Source: Streptomyces resistomycificus
Lineage (GTDB): Bacteria > Actinomycetota > Actinomycetes > Streptomycetales > Streptomycetaceae
Assembly: GCF_001514265.1 (NCBI RefSeq)
Contig: NZ_KQ948992.1
Location: 248,001-312,000 of the forward strand
Direction of reading: 5' to 3'
Length of the DNA stretch: 64,000 nucleotides
The notes beneath the pieces were generated by a model. It did no database searches and was not told where the DNA came from. It saw only the letters and a program-made list of their open reading frames with translations. This document shows positions 25,132-32,482 of the stretch, piece by piece. The position numbers were made by a program, and so were the translations under genes. The first letter of the stretch is position 1, and each line of letters opens with the position of its first letter.

Positions 25132-26043
25132 ATGGGGAACTTCTTGGCAGGCAAGGTGGTCGCCGTGACGGGTGCCGGGCGGGGGATCGGCCGGGCCGTG
25201 GCGCTGGCGGCCGCGGCCGAGGGCGCGCGGGTCGTGGTCAACGACTACGGCGTCTCGATGGACGGCGCCTCACCCACGAGCGAGATCGCCGAGTCCGTGG
25301 TCAAGGAGATCGAGGCGGCGGGCGGCGACGCGGTCGCCGTCGCCGACGACATCTCGACGATGGCGGGCGGGCAGCGCGTCGTCGACGCGGCGCTGACCTC
25401 GTACGGACGGCTCGACGGGGTCGTGTGCGTCGCCGGGATCCTGCGCGAACGCATGCTGTTCAACATGTCCGAGCAGGAGTGGGACCCCGTGCTGGCGACC
25501 CACCTCAAGGGCACCTTCACCGTGTTCCGGGCGGCGTCGGCGGTCATGCGCCGACAGCGCTCCGGCACCCTCGTCGGCTTCACCAGCGGCAACCACCAGG
25601 GCTCCGTCTCGCAGGCCAACTACAGCGCGGCGAAGGGCGGGATCATCTCGCTGGTCCGCAGCGCCGCGCTGGGCCTGCACAAGTACGGGGTGAGCGCGAA
25701 CGCGGTGGCGCCGGTGGCCCGTACGCGGATGTCGGCGAACGTTCCGACGGAGCTGACGGAGATCGGCGAGCCGGAGGACGTCGCGGCGCTCGTGGTCTAC
25801 CTGCTGTCCGAGCGGGCCGCGGAGCAGGGGATCACGGGCCAGGTGTACACGGTCGCCGGACCGAAGATCGCGGTGTGGGCACAGCCCAGGGAGCTGCGGG
25901 CCGCGTACGCGGAGGGCGCCTGGACGCCGGAGCGGATCGCCGAGTTCCTGCCGGGGTCGGTGGGGGTGGACCCGATGCCACTGCTGTCGCAGGTGGAGGG
26001 GATGTCCCGGGCGGCGGCGCGAGGGGACAGGCCGAACGCCTGA
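25132..26043 (+). CDS. Short-chain dehydrogenase (17beta-HSD4 / (3R)-hydroxyacyl-CoA type)
   Basis: 303 residues. Nucleotide loop VTGAGRGIGRAVAL, then NDYGVSMDG, the CVAGIL motif and the active site YSAAKGG with an upstream serine in FTSGNHQG. The NDYG segment after strand 2 and the extended C-terminus resemble peroxisomal multifunctional-enzyme-like dehydrogenases acting on 3-hydroxyacyl-CoA or steroid hydroxyls. It is the first gene of an operon with a dehydrogenase (26152) and an alcohol dehydrogenase (27387), driven from the palindrome at 25096. Confidence 0.88.
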   Translation: MGNFLAGKVVAVTGAGRGIGRAVALAAAAEGARVVVNDYGVSMDGASPTSEIAESVVKEIEAAGGDAVAVADDISTMAGGQRVVDAALTSYGRLDGVVCVAGILRERMLFNMSEQEWDPVLATHLKGTFTVFRAASAVMRRQRSGTLVGFTSGNHQGSVSQANYSAAKGGIISLVRSAALGLHKYGVSANAVAPVARTRMSANVPTELTEIGEPEDVAALVVYLLSERAAEQGITGQVYTVAGPKIAVWAQPRELRAAYAEGAWTPERIAEFLPGSVGVDPMPLLSQVEGMSRAAARGDRPNA

Positions 26044-26151
26044 CGGGGACGGTGTGCGTGGAGCGGCGCCCGTGGGCCGGCTGTGGAGGGCCGCGCGGGT
26101 CTCCGTGCCCCTGGCGGTGTCAGGGGCGACCGGTGTCGAGAGGAGAGCTCC

Positions 26152-27372
26152 GTGGACTTTGGATTCGGGCCCGAGGACGAGGAGTTCCGGGCGGAGGCGA
26201 GGGCGTGGCTCGCCGCGCACGCCGGCGCGGCGTCGGACCGGCGGAGCTGGGAGCGGACCCTCGGCAAGTCCGGCTGGATAGGGCTGGGCTGGCAGGAGAG
26301 CGGATACGGCAACCGGACCGCCGGTCTGACCCGGCAGGTCGCCTGGGCCGAGGAGTACGCACGGTCCGCCGCGCCCCCGCGCTCGGGCCACATCGGGGAG
26401 AACCTGCTCGGCCCCACGCTGCTCGCGCACGGCACCGACGAGCAGAAGGCGCGGTTCCTGCCGCCCGTCGCCGCCGGAGAGGAGCTGTGGTGCCAGGGGT
26501 ACAGCGAGCCCGGGGCCGGATCGGACCTGGCCGGTGTGCGGACCACGGCCGTGCGGGAACCGGACGGGGCGTCCTACCGGATCACCGGGCAGAAGATCTG
26601 GACGTCGCTGGCCCAGGAGGCCGACTGGTGCTTCGTGCTGGCCCGTACGGACCCGGGGTCACGGCGTCACCACGGGCTGACCTTCCTGCTCGTCCCCATG
26701 GACCAGCCCGGCCGGATCGAGGTCCGCCCCATCCGGCAGCTGACCGGCACGAGCGACTTCAACGAGGTCTTCTTCGACGGGGCACACGCGCGTGCGGAAC
26801 ACGTCGTGGGAGGTGAGGGCGGCGGCTGGCGGGTCGCGATGAGTCTGCTCGGGTTCGAACGGGGGGTCTCGACGCTGGCCCAGCAGGTGGGCTTCGCCCA
26901 GGAGTTGGGGCGGGTGGTGCGGACGGCCGTGGAGAACGGCGCCGTGGACGATCCCGTCGTGCGGGAGCGGCTCCTGCGGCAGTGGGCCGAGTTGCGGGTG
27001 ATGCGCTGGAACGCGCTGCGCACGCTGGGCGGTTCGGGCGACGCGGGAGCGCCGAGCGTGGCCAAGCTGCTGTGGGGCGGCTGGCATCAGCGGCTGGGTG
27101 AGCTGGCGATGCTGGTGCGGGGGGCGGCGGGGGCGGTCGGGCCGGCGGAGTGGACGTCTTCGGGGTCGTCTGCGGGGCCGTCCGCAGGGTCGCCTTCGGG
27201 GTCGCCTTCTGTGTCGTCTGCGGGGTCGTCTTCGGGGTCGTACGAACTCGACGAGTTCCAGCACCTGTTCCTGTTCTCACGCGCCGACACCATCTACGGC
27301 GGTTCCGACCAGGTCCAGCGCACGATCATCGCCGAGCGCGTGCTCGGTCTGCCGAGAGAACCCAAGGGCTGA
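26152..27372 (+). CDS. Acyl-CoA dehydrogenase with Gly/Ser/Pro insert
   Basis: 406 residues from GTG 26152 (GAGGAGAG upstream). The flavin motif is WCQGYSEPGAGSDLAGV, with GQKIWTSLAQEADWC and DEFQHLFLFSRADTIYGGS at the end, where the catalytic Glu position of YEGT reads GG. Between about residues 332 and 364 an unusual run rich in Ser, Gly and Pro replaces the normal loop, coded by a GC-rich microrepeat (27153-27239). It is probably one half of a heteromeric dehydrogenase; the small subunit could be the one at 45089. The SDR lies upstream and the alcohol dehydrogenase 14 bases downstream. Confidence 0.88.
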   Translation: MDFGFGPEDEEFRAEARAWLAAHAGAASDRRSWERTLGKSGWIGLGWQESGYGNRTAGLTRQVAWAEEYARSAAPPRSGHIGENLLGPTLLAHGTDEQKARFLPPVAAGEELWCQGYSEPGAGSDLAGVRTTAVREPDGASYRITGQKIWTSLAQEADWCFVLARTDPGSRRHHGLTFLLVPMDQPGRIEVRPIRQLTGTSDFNEVFFDGAHARAEHVVGGEGGGWRVAMSLLGFERGVSTLAQQVGFAQELGRVVRTAVENGAVDDPVVRERLLRQWAELRVMRWNALRTLGGSGDAGAPSVAKLLWGGWHQRLGELAMLVRGAAGAVGPAEWTSSGSSAGPSAGSPSGSPSVSSAGSSSGSYELDEFQHLFLFSRADTIYGGSDQVQRTIIAERVLGLPREPKG

Positions 27373-27386
27373 CAGGGGGCCGCGTG

Positions 27387-28436
27387 ATGCGAGGCGTGGT
27401 GTTCGACGGGAAGCGGATCGAGGTCGTGGACGATCTCGACGTACGGGATCCGGGGCCGGGAGAGGTGCAGGTCGCCATCTCTGCGGCGGGGTTGTGCCAC
27501 AGCGACCTGTCCGTGGTCGACGGGACCATTCCCTTCCCCGTTCCCGTGGTGCTCGGCCATGAGGGCGCCGGGGTGGTGGAGGCCGTCGGGGCGGGGGTCA
27601 CGCATGTGGCGCCGGGGGACCATGTCGCCCTGTCCACGCTGGCCAACTGCGGGGCGTGCGCCCAATGCGACCGGGGGCGGCCGACGATGTGCCGGCAGGC
27701 GATCGGGCGTCCCGGGCAGCCGTTCACCCGGGGCGGGCGGCCGGTGTTCCAGTTCGCGTCCAACTCCGCCTTCGCGGAACGGACCGTGGTGAAGGCCGTG
27801 CAGGCGGTCCGCATCCCGAAGGACATCCCCTCGCCGTCCGCCGCGCTCATCGGGTGCGGGGTGCTGACCGGTGTCGGCGCCGTGCTCAACCGGGCCGGGG
27901 TGGACCGCGGGGACAGTGTGCTCGTGATCGGCACGGGCGGGATCGGCCTGAACGTGCTGCAGGGCGCGCGGATCGCGGGCGCCCTGCGGATCGTGGCCGT
28001 GGACGCCAACCCGGCCAAGGAGGCGGTGGCCCGGCAGTTCGGGGCCACCCACTTCCTGACCTCGACGGACGGGGTGCGGGACATCCTGCCGACCGGGGCG
28101 GACCACGCCTTCGAGTGCGTCGGCCGGGTCGAACTGATCCGGGAGGCGATCGACGCCCTGGACCGGCACGGGCAGGCGGTCCTCCTCGGCGTCCCGCCGG
28201 CCACCGCCGAGGCGTCCTTCCTCGTCTCCTCGATGTACCTGGACAAGTCGATCCTGGGCTGCCGGTACGGGTCGTCGCGGCCGCAGCGGGACATCGCCCT
28301 GTACGCCGAGCTCTACCGGGAAGGGCGACTGCTCCTCGACGAGTTGGTGACGCGGACGTACCCGGTGGAGGACTTCGAGCGGGCGGCGGCCGACGCGGAG
28401 GCGGGGAAGGTGGCTCGGGGGGTGCTGACGTTCTGA
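27387..28436 (+). CDS. Zinc-dependent alcohol dehydrogenase
   Basis: 349 residues. The catalytic zinc ligands are in GLCHSDL and GHEGAG, and the structural zinc cysteines in CGACAQCDRGRPTMC. The Rossmann motif is VIGTGGIGLNVLQGARIAGA. It belongs to the MDR family related to mycobacterial AdhD and class III enzymes. It oxidises an alcohol with NAD(P), in this context probably an intermediate from the acyl-CoA pathway. It is the last gene of the SDR-dehydrogenase operon (start 14 bases after the previous stop, AGGGGG ribosome site). Confidence 0.9.
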   Translation: MRGVVFDGKRIEVVDDLDVRDPGPGEVQVAISAAGLCHSDLSVVDGTIPFPVPVVLGHEGAGVVEAVGAGVTHVAPGDHVALSTLANCGACAQCDRGRPTMCRQAIGRPGQPFTRGGRPVFQFASNSAFAERTVVKAVQAVRIPKDIPSPSAALIGCGVLTGVGAVLNRAGVDRGDSVLVIGTGGIGLNVLQGARIAGALRIVAVDANPAKEAVARQFGATHFLTSTDGVRDILPTGADHAFECVGRVELIREAIDALDRHGQAVLLGVPPATAEASFLVSSMYLDKSILGCRYGSSRPQRDIALYAELYREGRLLLDELVTRTYPVEDFERAAADAEAGKVARGVLTF

Positions 28437-28460
28437 ACGTGCCGTTGTTCCGGCCGGGGC

Positions 28461-29501
28461 TCAACCGCCGTGCCGCGCACGTGCGTCGGCGTTGTCGCCG
28501 CCTGCGCGGAAGGTGCGCCGATAGCTGGTGGGCGTGACGCCGAGGGCCGTCTGCAGGTGTTGGCGCATCGACTGGGCCGTGCCGAAGCCGGCGTCCCGGG
28601 CCACCTGGTCGACGGACAGGTCGGTGGACTCCAGGAGGTGGCGGGCCCGTTCCACCCGCTGCCGGGTCAGCCACTGGCCGGGGCTGACGCCGGACTCCTC
28701 GCGGAAGCGGCGGGTGAAGGTGCGTACCGACATGGCCTCCCGCGCGGCCATGTCCCGCAGCTGGATCGGTTCGTGGAGGCGGCCCAGCGCCCAGGCCCGG
28801 GCGGCGGTCGTCGTGGCCAGCTGCGGGTCGGGCACGGGGCGGTGGACGTACTGCGCCTGACCGCCGTCGCGATGCGGCGGTACGACCGTACGGCGGGCCA
28901 CCTCGTTGGCGACCGCCGCGCCGTGGTCGCGGCGCACCATGTGCAGGCACAGGTCGATACCGGCCGCGACGCCCGCCGAGGTCAGGATGTCGCCGTCGTC
29001 GACGAACAGGACGTCCGCGTCGACCCTGACCCTCGGGAAGAGCCGTTGCAGGTGCTCCGCCTGGGCCCAGTGCGTGGTGGCGGGGCGGCCGTCGAGGAGA
29101 CCGGCGGCGGCCAGGACGTAGACGCCGGTGCAGATGGAGGCGAGCCGGGTGCCGGGCCGGATGTGGGCGAGGGCGGCGGCCAGTTCGCCGGTGAGCACAC
29201 CCTGCTCGAAGACCGGGCCGAGCTCGTACGACGCCGGGACGACCACGGTGTCGGCGGTGGCCAGGACCTCCGGGCCGTGGGCGACCTGGACGGCGAAGTC
29301 GGCGTCGGTCTCGACCGGGCCCGGTGGCCGGACCGAGCAGGTGATCACTTCGTACAGCAGCCGCCCCTCGGCGTCCCTGGGGCGGCCGAAGATGCGGTGC
29401 GGGATGCCCAGCTCGAAGGGGAGCAGACCGTCGAGGGCGAGCACGGCGACGCGGTGGGGCCGGAAACCCGGTGTGGCTGCGGAGTCTGTGGCCGAATCCA
29501 T
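28461..29501 (-). CDS. GlxA-family AraC-type transcriptional regulator
   Basis: 346 residues: a DJ-1/PfpI-like N-terminal domain (LDGLLPFELGIPHRIFG, with the elbow ASICTGVYVLAAAGLL carrying the conserved Cys) and a C-terminal double AraC helix-turn-helix (MSVRTFTRRFREESGVSPG, VARDAGFGTAQSMRQHL). This is the architecture of amidase and glyoxalase-type regulators. It is convergent with the alcohol dehydrogenase and divergent from the MFS gene at 29573, which it probably controls. No regulon palindrome lies between them, so this pair is separate from the island's main control. Confidence 0.9.
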   Translation of the reverse strand: MDSATDSAATPGFRPHRVAVLALDGLLPFELGIPHRIFGRPRDAEGRLLYEVITCSVRPPGPVETDADFAVQVAHGPEVLATADTVVVPASYELGPVFEQGVLTGELAAALAHIRPGTRLASICTGVYVLAAAGLLDGRPATTHWAQAEHLQRLFPRVRVDADVLFVDDGDILTSAGVAAGIDLCLHMVRRDHGAAVANEVARRTVVPPHRDGGQAQYVHRPVPDPQLATTTAARAWALGRLHEPIQLRDMAAREAMSVRTFTRRFREESGVSPGQWLTRQRVERARHLLESTDLSVDQVARDAGFGTAQSMRQHLQTALGVTPTSYRRTFRAGGDNADARARHGG

Positions 29502-29572
29502 GGCCCGATCCTAACGAACGCTGTCTTTCGGGCCACTCGATCGGAGGCGCGCCGGATCGCAAGCTCTATGTC

Positions 29573-30895
29573 GTGACCCAGACAAGCGAAGCCGCCCCAG
29601 AGGCCCCCGGCGACGGAAAGAGGCCGGTGTCCCCCCGTCGGCGTCGCGTGACGTCCGTGCACCGCGCCTGGTTCGTCGCCGCCGTCACCTTCGTGACGAT
29701 CATCGGCGCCGCCGCCTTCCGTTCCCTGCCCGGACTGCTCATCGATCCCCTCCATGACGAGTTCGACTGGTCACGCGGCACGATCAGCGCCGCCGTCTCG
29801 GTCAACCTCGCCCTGTACGGGCTCACCGCGCCCTTCGCGGCGGCGCTCATGGACCGTTTCGGCATCCGCCGGGTGGTCGCCGTGGCCCTGACGGTGATCG
29901 CGATCGGGTCCGGGCTGACCGTGTGGATGACGGCGGCCTGGCAGCTGATGCTCTACTGGGGTCTCCTGGTCGGCCTGGGGTCCGGCTCCATGGCGCTGGC
30001 CTTCGCCGCCACGGTCACCAACCGCTGGTTCACCGAGCGGCGCGGCCTGGTCACCGGCGTCCTCACCGCCGCCTCGGCCTCCGGCCAGCTGATCTTCCTG
30101 CCGCTGCTGTCCTGGATGGTCGAGACCCACGACTGGCGTCCGGCGGCCGTTACCGTGGCGCTGGCGGCCCTCGCGGTCGTCCCCTTCGTGTGGCTGCTGC
30201 TGCGCGACCACCCGGCCGACGTGGGCCTGAAGCCGTACGGCGCGAAGGAGTTCGTACCGAAGCCGCCACCGGTGACCGGTGCCGCGCGCCGGGCCGTGAC
30301 CGTCCTCCTCAAGGCCGCCCGCACCGGCCCGTTCTGGCTATTGGCCGGCACCTTCGCGATCTGCGGCGCCTCCACCAACGGCCTGGTCCAGACGCATTTC
30401 GTGCCCGCCGCCCACGACGACCACATGCCGGTCCCCGCGGCGGCCTCGCTGCTCGCCGTCATCGGCGTCTTCGACGTGGTCGGCACGATCGCCTCCGGCT
30501 GGTTCACCGACCGCTTCGAGCCGCGCCGGCTGCTGGCGGTGTACTACGCGCTACGAGGCGTCTCGCTGCTGTTCCTGCCGATCCTGCTGGCCCCGACGGT
30601 CCACCCGCCGATGGTCTTCTTCATCGTCTTCTACGGCCTCGACTGGGTCGCCACCGTGCCTCCCACCGTGGCGCTGTGCCGGGAGCTGTACGGCGAGGAC
30701 AGCGCGATCGTCTTCGGCTGGGTGCTGGCGTCCCACCAGGTGGGGGCGGCCCTCGTGGCCTTCGTCGCGGGCGTGGTGCGGGACGTGTTCGGGGAGTACG
30801 ACATGGTCTGGTACGCGGCGGGCGCGCTGTGCGCGGCGGCTGCGCTGATGGCGCTGATGATCCGGCGGCGGCAGCCGGCGGCGGTCGTGGCCTGA
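29573..30895 (+). CDS. Major facilitator transporter (OFA-like)
   Basis: About 440 residues and twelve predicted membrane helices; the first begins AWFVAAVTFVTIIGAA. Other marks are MDRFGIRRVVAVAL after helix 2 and the central loop RDHPADVGLKPYG typical of oxalate/formate-type and monocarboxylate porters. The N-terminal about 30 residues are polar. GTG 29573 is the assumed start; no good ribosome site is visible, so the start is uncertain or the message is leaderless. It is divergent from the GlxA regulator. It probably imports a carboxylate. Confidence 0.85.
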   Translation: MTQTSEAAPEAPGDGKRPVSPRRRRVTSVHRAWFVAAVTFVTIIGAAAFRSLPGLLIDPLHDEFDWSRGTISAAVSVNLALYGLTAPFAAALMDRFGIRRVVAVALTVIAIGSGLTVWMTAAWQLMLYWGLLVGLGSGSMALAFAATVTNRWFTERRGLVTGVLTAASASGQLIFLPLLSWMVETHDWRPAAVTVALAALAVVPFVWLLLRDHPADVGLKPYGAKEFVPKPPPVTGAARRAVTVLLKAARTGPFWLLAGTFAICGASTNGLVQTHFVPAAHDDHMPVPAAASLLAVIGVFDVVGTIASGWFTDRFEPRRLLAVYYALRGVSLLFLPILLAPTVHPPMVFFIVFYGLDWVATVPPTVALCRELYGEDSAIVFGWVLASHQVGAALVAFVAGVVRDVFGEYDMVWYAAGALCAAAALMALMIRRRQPAAVVA

Positions 30896-30937
30896 GCCCG
30901 GTCCCGTGAGCCCCCCGGAGGCTGTCCGGCGGATTCC

Positions 30938-31552
30938 CTAGCCGAACCTGCCCCGGTGGAACAGCAGGGGCGGGAGGTCCTCCTCGTTCGTGCCGAGCGC
31001 CTCCACCCGTCCGACCACGATCAGGTGGTCGCCGCCCGTGTGCACCGCGTGGATCGTGCAGTCGATCCACGCGAGCGTGCCCGCGAGGCGCGGCGAGCCG
31101 GAGACGGGCGCCGGGTCGTGGGCCACCCCCGCGAACTTGTCCCGGCCGCTCACCGCGAAGCCACGGCACAACTCGCCCTGGTGGGCGCCCAGGACGTTGA
31201 CGCAGAAGACGCCGGCCCGGGCGATCCGCGGCCAGGTCGTGGACGTACGGCCGACCATGAAGACGACGAGGGGCGGGTCGAGGGAGAGGGAGGAGAACGA
31301 CTGGCAGGCGAATCCGGCGGGAGCGGTCTCGCCGTCTGTCGCGGGCGCCGTCACGACGGTCACGCCGGTCGCGAAGCTCCCCATCACCCGCCGGAACTCG
31401 CCCTGTTCGACGGGCGCCCGCTCGTCCTCGCCCACACAGCGCAGCTCGGGGCGCGGCAGGGCTTCCACCGGGGCCGTGGGCGCGGTCCCGGCCGACCTGA
31501 GGTAGCGCACTGCGGCTTCGGCCATCCCGGCTTGTCCCATCACGTCACCCAT
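30938..31552 (-). CDS. Flavin reductase (HpaC/HsaB-like)
   Basis: About 204 residues. The flavin reductase domain begins near FRRVMGSFATGVTVVTA, with AGFACQSFSSLSLDPPLVVF and DHLIVVGRVEALG. Members supply reduced FMN/FAD to two-component monooxygenases, such as HsaA in steroid A-ring cleavage. No matching oxygenase is in the window; its partner must lie elsewhere, or be the LLM protein at 63114. ATG 31552 lies only 5 bases from the operator; ATG 31537 or 31525 are alternatives. It is controlled by the palindrome at 31558. Confidence 0.87.
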   Translation of the reverse strand: MGDVMGQAGMAEAAVRYLRSAGTAPTAPVEALPRPELRCVGEDERAPVEQGEFRRVMGSFATGVTVVTAPATDGETAPAGFACQSFSSLSLDPPLVVFMVGRTSTTWPRIARAGVFCVNVLGAHQGELCRGFAVSGRDKFAGVAHDPAPVSGSPRLAGTLAWIDCTIHAVHTGGDHLIVVGRVEALGTNEEDLPPLLFHRGRFG

Positions 31553-31557
31553 TGAAA

Positions 31558-31572
31558 CTGACGGAGCGTCAG
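31558..31572. promoter_or_regulatory. Regulon palindrome 4 (flavin reductase)
   Basis: CTGACGGAGCGTCAG, with perfect 5-bp arms. It abuts the start of the flavin reductase, where a ribosome site would normally be. Confidence 0.75.
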
Positions 31573-31605
31573 ATGGGAAGGGGTGGAGCGGGACTCCGAC
31601 GGGCT

Positions 31606-32481
31606 TCAACGGCCCCGGAACACTGCGCTTCTGCGCTGTACGAAGCTCGCCACGCCCTCCCGGGCGTCCGCCGTCGTCATGTTGACCTCCTGGGCCGCCG
31701 CCTCGGCGGCGAAGGCGGTGGCGCGGTCGGTGTCGAGGGAGGAGTTGACGAGTTGCTTGGTGAGGGCGAGCGTGCGGGTCGGGCCGGTGGCCAGGCGCTC
31801 GGCCCAGGCGCGGGCCGTCCTGTCCAGCTCCTCGTCCGGGACGACCCGGTTGACCAGCCCGAGCCGCTCGGCGTCCGACGCGGTCAGCGCGTCCCCGAAG
31901 AACATCAGCTCCTTCGCGCGCCGCGGGCCGATCAGACGGGGCAGGAGATAGGCGCCCCCGCCGTCGGGGACGAGCCCGCGCCGCACGAACACCTCGATGA
32001 ACCTGGCGGACTCCGCGGCGAGTACGAGGTCGCAGGCGAACGCGAGATGGGCGCCGAGGCCGGCCGCGGTGCCGTTGACCGCGGCGATCACCGGCTTCTC
32101 GCAGTCGAGGACGGCGGCGACCAGACGCTGGGCGCCCGCGCGGATCGTGCGGGCCACGTCACCGGCGACCCGGTCGCCTGCCGGAGGCCCGCCGCGAAGG
32201 TCCGCGCCCGCGCAGAAGCCACGGCCGGTCCCGGTGAGGACGACGGCCCGTACGTCCGGGTCGGTGGAGGCTCCGTCGAGCAGCCGGATGATGCGTTCTC
32301 GCTGGTCAGGGGTGATGGCGTTGAGGGCCTCGGGTCGGTTGAGGGTGATCCGGCTGACCTGGTTGTCAGTGGTGTGCCGTATCAATGACTCAACGGAATC
32401 TTCCGGCACGTCGGTCTTTGCGTCGGTACGGGGGGAGTCGGACATGTTCGTCTCAGGTGCGTTCGCCTCAGGGCTGCTCAT
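31606..32481 (-). CDS. Enoyl-CoA hydratase/isomerase
   Basis: 291 residues of the crotonase fold. The CoA oxyanion segments are GRGFCAGADLRGG and VNGTAAGLGAHLAFACDLVLA, and VRRGLVPDGGGAYLLPR carries an acidic residue of the active-site region. It hydrates trans-2-enoyl-CoA in beta-oxidation. The N-terminus (about 30 residues) is polar and may be shorter, since ATG at residue 13 is also possible. It starts one base after the stop of the ADP-forming synthetase, so the two are coupled in one operon under the palindromes at 34742 and 34766. Confidence 0.9.
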   Translation of the reverse strand: MSSPEANAPETNMSDSPRTDAKTDVPEDSVESLIRHTTDNQVSRITLNRPEALNAITPDQRERIIRLLDGASTDPDVRAVVLTGTGRGFCAGADLRGGPPAGDRVAGDVARTIRAGAQRLVAAVLDCEKPVIAAVNGTAAGLGAHLAFACDLVLAAESARFIEVFVRRGLVPDGGGAYLLPRLIGPRRAKELMFFGDALTASDAERLGLVNRVVPDEELDRTARAWAERLATGPTRTLALTKQLVNSSLDTDRATAFAAEAAAQEVNMTTADAREGVASFVQRRSAVFRGR

Positions 32482-32482
32482 C

